Source: Oscillospiraceae bacterium
Lineage (GTDB): Bacteria > Bacillota_A > Clostridia > Oscillospirales > Oscillospiraceae
Assembly (NCBI GenBank): GCA_015068175.1
Contig: SVLA01000022.1
Location: 1 to 19,005 of the forward strand
Direction of reading: 5' to 3'
DNA: 19,005 nucleotides
The position numbers and the translations under genes were made by a program. Positions 16,280 to 19,005 of the stretch are shown here, one piece after another; positions within the stretch are counted from its first letter, which is position 1, and each line of letters begins with the position of its first letter. The notes under the pieces were generated by a model. That model was not told the DNA's origin and ran no database searches. It saw nothing but the letters and a program-made list of their open reading frames with translations.

Positions 16280-16354
16280 TACCATTTTTTGACAATCTGA
16301 TCCAGTTGGGCAGATTCCACAATCCATCGGGGGTAAATTTGGATATATTGGGAA

Positions 16355-16383
16355 TTGAAAATGAGGAATCTTTGCGCTATAAT
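16355..16383 (+). promoter_or_regulatory. Sigma-A-type promoter of the surface-protein/solute-binding-protein unit
   Basis: TTGAAA (16355-16360), a 17-nt spacer and a perfect TATAAT (16378-16383) make a near-consensus promoter. Transcription should begin around 16390, leaving a leader of roughly 150 nt before the first gene. An operator lies directly over the expected start region, which suggests repression by the divergent LacI protein. Confidence 0.85.
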
Positions 16384-16396
16384 AAAAATACCATAA

Positions 16397-16414
16397 AATG
16401 TTAGCGCAAACATT
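16397..16414. promoter_or_regulatory. LacI-type operator 1 (imperfect)
   Basis: AATGTTAGCGCAAACATT is an 18-bp palindrome with one mismatched position and the central CG typical of LacI-family sites. It sits just downstream of the -10 box, where a bound repressor would block initiation. Confidence 0.8.
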
Positions 16415-16428
16415 TTTCGTTAACGAAA
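16415..16428. promoter_or_regulatory. Perfect palindrome of unknown use, abutting operator 1
   Basis: TTTCGTTAACGAAA is a perfect 14-bp palindrome starting at the base after operator 1. Its centre (TTAA) differs from the GCGC core of the two LacI-type sites, so it may be the site of another regulator or a leader structure. Confidence 0.5.
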
Positions 16429-16434
16429 TATGCG

Positions 16435-16454
16435 GAGAACGGCTTGCCGTTCTC
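16435..16454 (+). other. Leader stem-loop, possible attenuator or stabiliser
   Basis: GAGAACGG (16435-16442) and CCGTTCTC (16447-16454) form a perfect 8-bp stem with a CTTG loop, followed by TTTGAAAAAT. The T-run is short, so termination would be weak. It lies in the leader between the two operators. Confidence 0.5.
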
Positions 16455-16466
16455 TTTGAAAAATAG

Positions 16467-16480
16467 TGTTAGCGCTAACA
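16467..16480. promoter_or_regulatory. LacI-type operator 2 (perfect)
   Basis: TGTTAGCGCTAACA is a perfect 14-bp palindrome with the same half-site as operator 1. It lies in the leader of the downstream gene, with centres 68 bp apart, allowing cooperative binding, looping or a roadblock. The shape also resembles a catabolite (cre) site, but its match to operator 1 and the nearby LacI gene favour the local repressor. Confidence 0.85.
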
Positions 16481-16541
16481 TTGTGGCAATACAGTAAAAT
16501 CCAGGCCGAAACGCCTGAATAAGATGAAGGAGAATGGAATT

Positions 16542-17705
16542 ATGAGACAGACGATGACACGCACAATGATGATCCTGCTCAGCATGGCTCTGCTGATGGC
16601 TGCTGTGGGGACCGCTGCCTTTGCGGACGGTTACTGGAATCCCATCCAGGGTACTGACGATTGGGTGGCCATGGATGGCAATGATATTGACGGCACGCCG
16701 ACCCCGGCCGAGGTGGTCATGGGTGATGACGGCCTGACCATTACATACACGGGCGGTGAATATACAGCCGGCGGAACGAATTCCGGTGTCATGTATGCTT
16801 TGCCGGTGGATATTAATGATTTCAGCGTGGAATTCACCGTGATCAAGCGGGCCGACTACTACAACACGCTGGGTACCGGCTGTGATAGCTGGATCTCGCT
16901 GTGCCTGCTTAATAAGCCGGACCAGTATTTTAATATTAAGAGCGCCGGCAAGTCCCAGGGTATTGTGACGCTGATCCGTCCCATGGAGACCCATACCGCA
17001 TTTGAAGTTACCCAGTTGATGAACAACTTCTACGGAAATACCCTGGCGGCCTATGAGTGCCCCGGTGATATGGAGATGACCTTTACGGTTCAGATCAAGA
17101 TGGGCGACGACGGCGTTTATGACTATATCGTCAACGGCGAAGTGGTGAACTTTGTTGGTTACGGCGGATCTGATTTCAACCTGGCATTTACAAAAATGAT
17201 GCAGAAGGGCGAAGTGTATTTCTACATGGGCGTGTCCTGCAAAGATTCCAGCCAGGAGATCCAGTGGCGGATCAATAAGATCAACGGCGTTCCGGTGAAG
17301 GCGGATGAGGCAGCAAAACCCACCGATCCCAAGCCTACTGATCCCAAGCCTACTGATCCCAAGCCTACTGATCCCAAGCCTACTGATCCCAAGCCTACCG
17401 ATCCTGAACCCACCGTTGCGCCCACGGATCCCACCGTTGCCCCCACAGATCCCACCGTCGCCCCCACGGATCCCACCGTCGTGCCCACAGATCCTACTGT
17501 TGCGCCCACGGATCCAACCGTGCCCGATGCTACTGCGGCACCCACGGTCCCTGCGGCAACGGATCCGCAGGCTACGGTGCCGGATCCTGCGGACCCGGAA
17601 CAGCCTTCCGGCGGTATCCCCTGGTGGATCGTTCCGGTGGTCATCGTGGCAGGCGGTGCTGTGGCGGCATTCCTGATCCTGAAGAAAAAGAAAAGCGGAA
17701 AGTAA
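16542..17705 (+). CDS. Secreted surface protein with Pro/Thr repeats and C-terminal membrane anchor
   Basis: This product (387 aa) starts with a signal peptide (RTMMILLSMALLMAAVGTAA, cleaved near AFA). A globular region of about 220 residues follows. It is rich in beta strands and aromatic residues (DDWVAMDGND, FSVEFTVIKRADYYNT, YDYIVNGEVVNFVGYGG, EVYFYMGVSCKDSS) and resembles a jelly-roll or concanavalin-like fold, but I recognise no family. Six PTDPK units and five PTVAPTD units form a long stalk, then a membrane helix (WWIVPVVIVAGGAVAAFLIL) and KKKKSGK tail; no LPXTG is present. The ATG at 16542 is preferred because AAGGAG (16527-16532) is 9 nt upstream; the in-frame ATG at 16524 has no site. 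It is first in a LacI-controlled unit with a solute-binding protein, so a role in catching a glycan at the surface is inferred. Confidence 0.85.
   Translation: MRQTMTRTMMILLSMALLMAAVGTAAFADGYWNPIQGTDDWVAMDGNDIDGTPTPAEVVMGDDGLTITYTGGEYTAGGTNSGVMYALPVDINDFSVEFTVIKRADYYNTLGTGCDSWISLCLLNKPDQYFNIKSAGKSQGIVTLIRPMETHTAFEVTQLMNNFYGNTLAAYECPGDMEMTFTVQIKMGDDGVYDYIVNGEVVNFVGYGGSDFNLAFTKMMQKGEVYFYMGVSCKDSSQEIQWRINKINGVPVKADEAAKPTDPKPTDPKPTDPKPTDPKPTDPKPTDPEPTVAPTDPTVAPTDPTVAPTDPTVVPTDPTVAPTDPTVPDATAAPTVPAATDPQATVPDPADPEQPSGGIPWWIVPVVIVAGGAVAAFLILKKKKSGK
17319..17408 (+). repeat. 15-bp tandem repeat encoding PTDPK
   Basis: Six in-frame units of the CCTACTGATCCCAAG type run from 17319. The four at 17334-17393 are identical, and the outer two differ slightly. 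The near-identical DNA suggests recent expansion and possible copy-number change between strains. Confidence 0.95.
17409..17513 (+). repeat. 21-bp tandem repeat encoding PTVAPTD
   Basis: Five in-frame 21-bp units run from 17409, 17430, 17451, 17472 and 17493 (first unit CCCACCGTTGCGCCCACGG plus AT). They differ mainly at third positions; the fourth has V in place of A. It extends the stalk formed by the preceding 15-bp repeat. Confidence 0.9.
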
Positions 17706-17741
17706 GTTCCCACGTCCATTCATGGAAAGGATGGTAGACCC

Positions 17742-19005
17742 ATGAAATATCTGAAAAAATGTACCGCGGCCGTTTTGCTGCTGGCGATGTTGCTGACCAT
17801 GACAGCCTGCGATCCCCAACAGCCTGGCGGTGATCCCACGACGCCCCAGGGAGAATTGTCTGAAGCGGAACTGGCGGCTCAAACCTACGGTGTTCCTCTG
17901 ATCAACAACGGTCAGCCGGTGACGATTATTGTGAATCTGGGTGAATATGCACCCAGCGACAACGAGGTGCCCACGGAGGATGCGCCCATGGTCTTTAACT
18001 CCACCCGGGCACTGATCGCCAAGTTTATGACCATGCATCCCAATGTGACGGTGGTATTGGATAAGACCAGCCCCACCACCGGCGGTGACTATGTGGCCAG
18101 TCTGAATCAATGGATGCTGCCGCGGTTGGCGGCCGGTACCCAGATGGATATTGCCACGAACCTTGCCGGTGCTGAGCTGTTTGGCGACAGCGGTTGGTTT
18201 ATCGATATTTCGGATGAACTGGAAACAGGCAATCCCTACATCCCGGAAGGGGAGAAGGGGCATGACCGCTGGGCGGATCAATGGCCCAGTTATCTGTGGT
18301 CCAGCATTGTGATCAAGAACACCAAGGATCAGATCGTGGCGGTACCTTATACACTGGACTGCGGTTCTCCAACGGCCTATTACTACAACAAGGAGATCTT
18401 TGAGGAACTGGAGCTGGAGATCCCAAAGACCTGGGAAGAGCTGTTTACATGCTGCCAGATCATTAAGGATGCCGGCTATATTCCCTTTGCGCCCAACTAT
18501 ATCAATACCAACGCCGATTTGCAGAACTGGGATACCCAGTTCTCGTTGGGGCCGGTCTATGCACAGTTGAATTTGGCGAAGCTGGATTACAACGGCGATG
18601 GGATGCAGGACATGGCCGAACGTGTCCGGGCCGTGAAAGAAGGCATTTATGACCCTACCAAAAACGAATATGCTATGGACATCTGGCGGCAGGTGAAACG
18701 GAAGTACGATACCGCCAATAGCCCCATCCTCCAGGAAGGGTACGAATACACCGATTATGAGCCGCTGTGGAACGATGGCCAGGTGGCCATTATGGAAGGA
18801 CTCATGGCATCGCTGCCCTATTTGCTGAGCAATACGGAGATGGAGTTTGAGTTTGGCATGTTCCCGCCGCCCGTGATCTCCAATGATACTTACGACTATC
18901 TGCCGGAGGCTCAGTTTACAGAGGCCGGCCCCAGCAAACCGGAAGTGGCTTCTTCCTGGGTATTCCTGAAGAAGTCGATGGAAGAGAAAGGCCCGGCGGT
19001 CAAAG
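17742..19005 (+). CDS. Lipoprotein ABC solute-binding protein, 3' end outside window
   Basis: The frame stays open from ATG 17742 to the window edge, giving 421 codons. It opens with a lipoprotein signal (MKYLKKCTAAVLLLAMLLTM, then TAC, lipidation at about Cys23) and a Pro/Gly-rich linker. A family-1/8-type solute-binding fold follows: FNSTRALIAKFMTMHPNVTV (about 84-103), WMLPRLAAGTQMDIAT (near 125-140), VAVPYTLDCGSPTAYYYNK near 207-225, IPKTWEELFTCCQIIKDAGY, then DGQVAIMEG and SKPEVASSWVFLKKS. The site AAAGGA at 17726-17731 lies 10 nt upstream of the ATG. It is second in the LacI-controlled unit, 36 nt after the surface protein gene. Permease genes probably follow outside the window. It is not closely similar to the solute-binding protein at the left edge by eye, so it likely serves another substrate. 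Confidence 0.9.
   Translation, partial: MKYLKKCTAAVLLLAMLLTMTACDPQQPGGDPTTPQGELSEAELAAQTYGVPLINNGQPVTIIVNLGEYAPSDNEVPTEDAPMVFNSTRALIAKFMTMHPNVTVVLDKTSPTTGGDYVASLNQWMLPRLAAGTQMDIATNLAGAELFGDSGWFIDISDELETGNPYIPEGEKGHDRWADQWPSYLWSSIVIKNTKDQIVAVPYTLDCGSPTAYYYNKEIFEELELEIPKTWEELFTCCQIIKDAGYIPFAPNYINTNADLQNWDTQFSLGPVYAQLNLAKLDYNGDGMQDMAERVRAVKEGIYDPTKNEYAMDIWRQVKRKYDTANSPILQEGYEYTDYEPLWNDGQVAIMEGLMASLPYLLSNTEMEFEFGMFPPPVISNDTYDYLPEAQFTEAGPSKPEVASSWVFLKKSMEEKGPAVK

Noticed and set aside
16289..16317. TTGACA at 16289-16294 as a + strand promoter
   Set aside because: At 17-nt spacing the -10 position reads AGATTC, which does not resemble TATAAT. The TTGAAA/TATAAT pair downstream is far better.
16502..16517. 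CAGGC/GCCTG mini-hairpin just before the surface-protein ribosome site
   Set aside because: Only 5 bp of stem; too short to claim a riboswitch or translational control from one sequence.
17319..17513. CRISPR-like or non-coding repeat array
   Set aside because: Units are contiguous without spacers, are multiples of three, and encode an in-frame Pro/Thr stalk.

Overview
The window looks like chromosomal DNA of a moderately GC-rich Gram-positive anaerobe, most likely a gut Clostridia member of the Oscillospirales type. That placement is an inference. It rests on strong AGGAGG-type ribosome binding sites, tight operons with ATGA and TGATG overlaps, sigma-A-like promoters, lipoprotein signals, carbohydrate ABC genes without their own ATPase, and Pro/Thr-rich wall-spanning linkers. 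No rRNA, tRNA, CRISPR array, insertion sequence or phage gene was seen.

Region 1 (1-15157, all + strand) reads as one long gene run. In order it holds: the 3' part of a solute-binding protein, a permease pair, a secreted and C-terminally anchored NHL-propeller/TPR protein, a YIP1-family membrane protein, a large membrane-anchored DUF5696 protein, a second permease pair, a beta-helix (GH28/GH49-like) lipoprotein, a cytoplasmic six-hairpin glycosidase-like protein, a small membrane protein and a ceramidase-fold lipoprotein. A strong intrinsic terminator (15126-15157) ends it. Spacing is mostly 1-28 nt or overlapping. The one larger gap (11307-11487) holds a possible 54-codon ORF and a hairpin. 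The DNA supports a carbohydrate or glycoconjugate uptake and degradation locus with two MalF/MalG-like pairs flanking three accessory envelope proteins. It has no ATP-binding subunit, so a shared ATPase elsewhere is likely.

Region 2 (15162-19005) is a second, separately regulated unit. A LacI-family repressor is on the minus strand. Facing away from it is a near-consensus promoter (TTGAAA-N17-TATAAT) with two LacI-type operators, an extra palindrome and a leader hairpin. This promoter drives a secreted, Pro/Thr-repeat, C-terminally anchored surface protein and then a second lipoprotein solute-binding protein, cut by the window end.

The best candidate for an undescribed system is the central block: permease pair, NHL-TPR protein, YIP1, DUF5696, permease pair. 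Its order and tight packing suggest one composite membrane machine. The three accessory families have no clearly assigned role in sugar import, to my knowledge.
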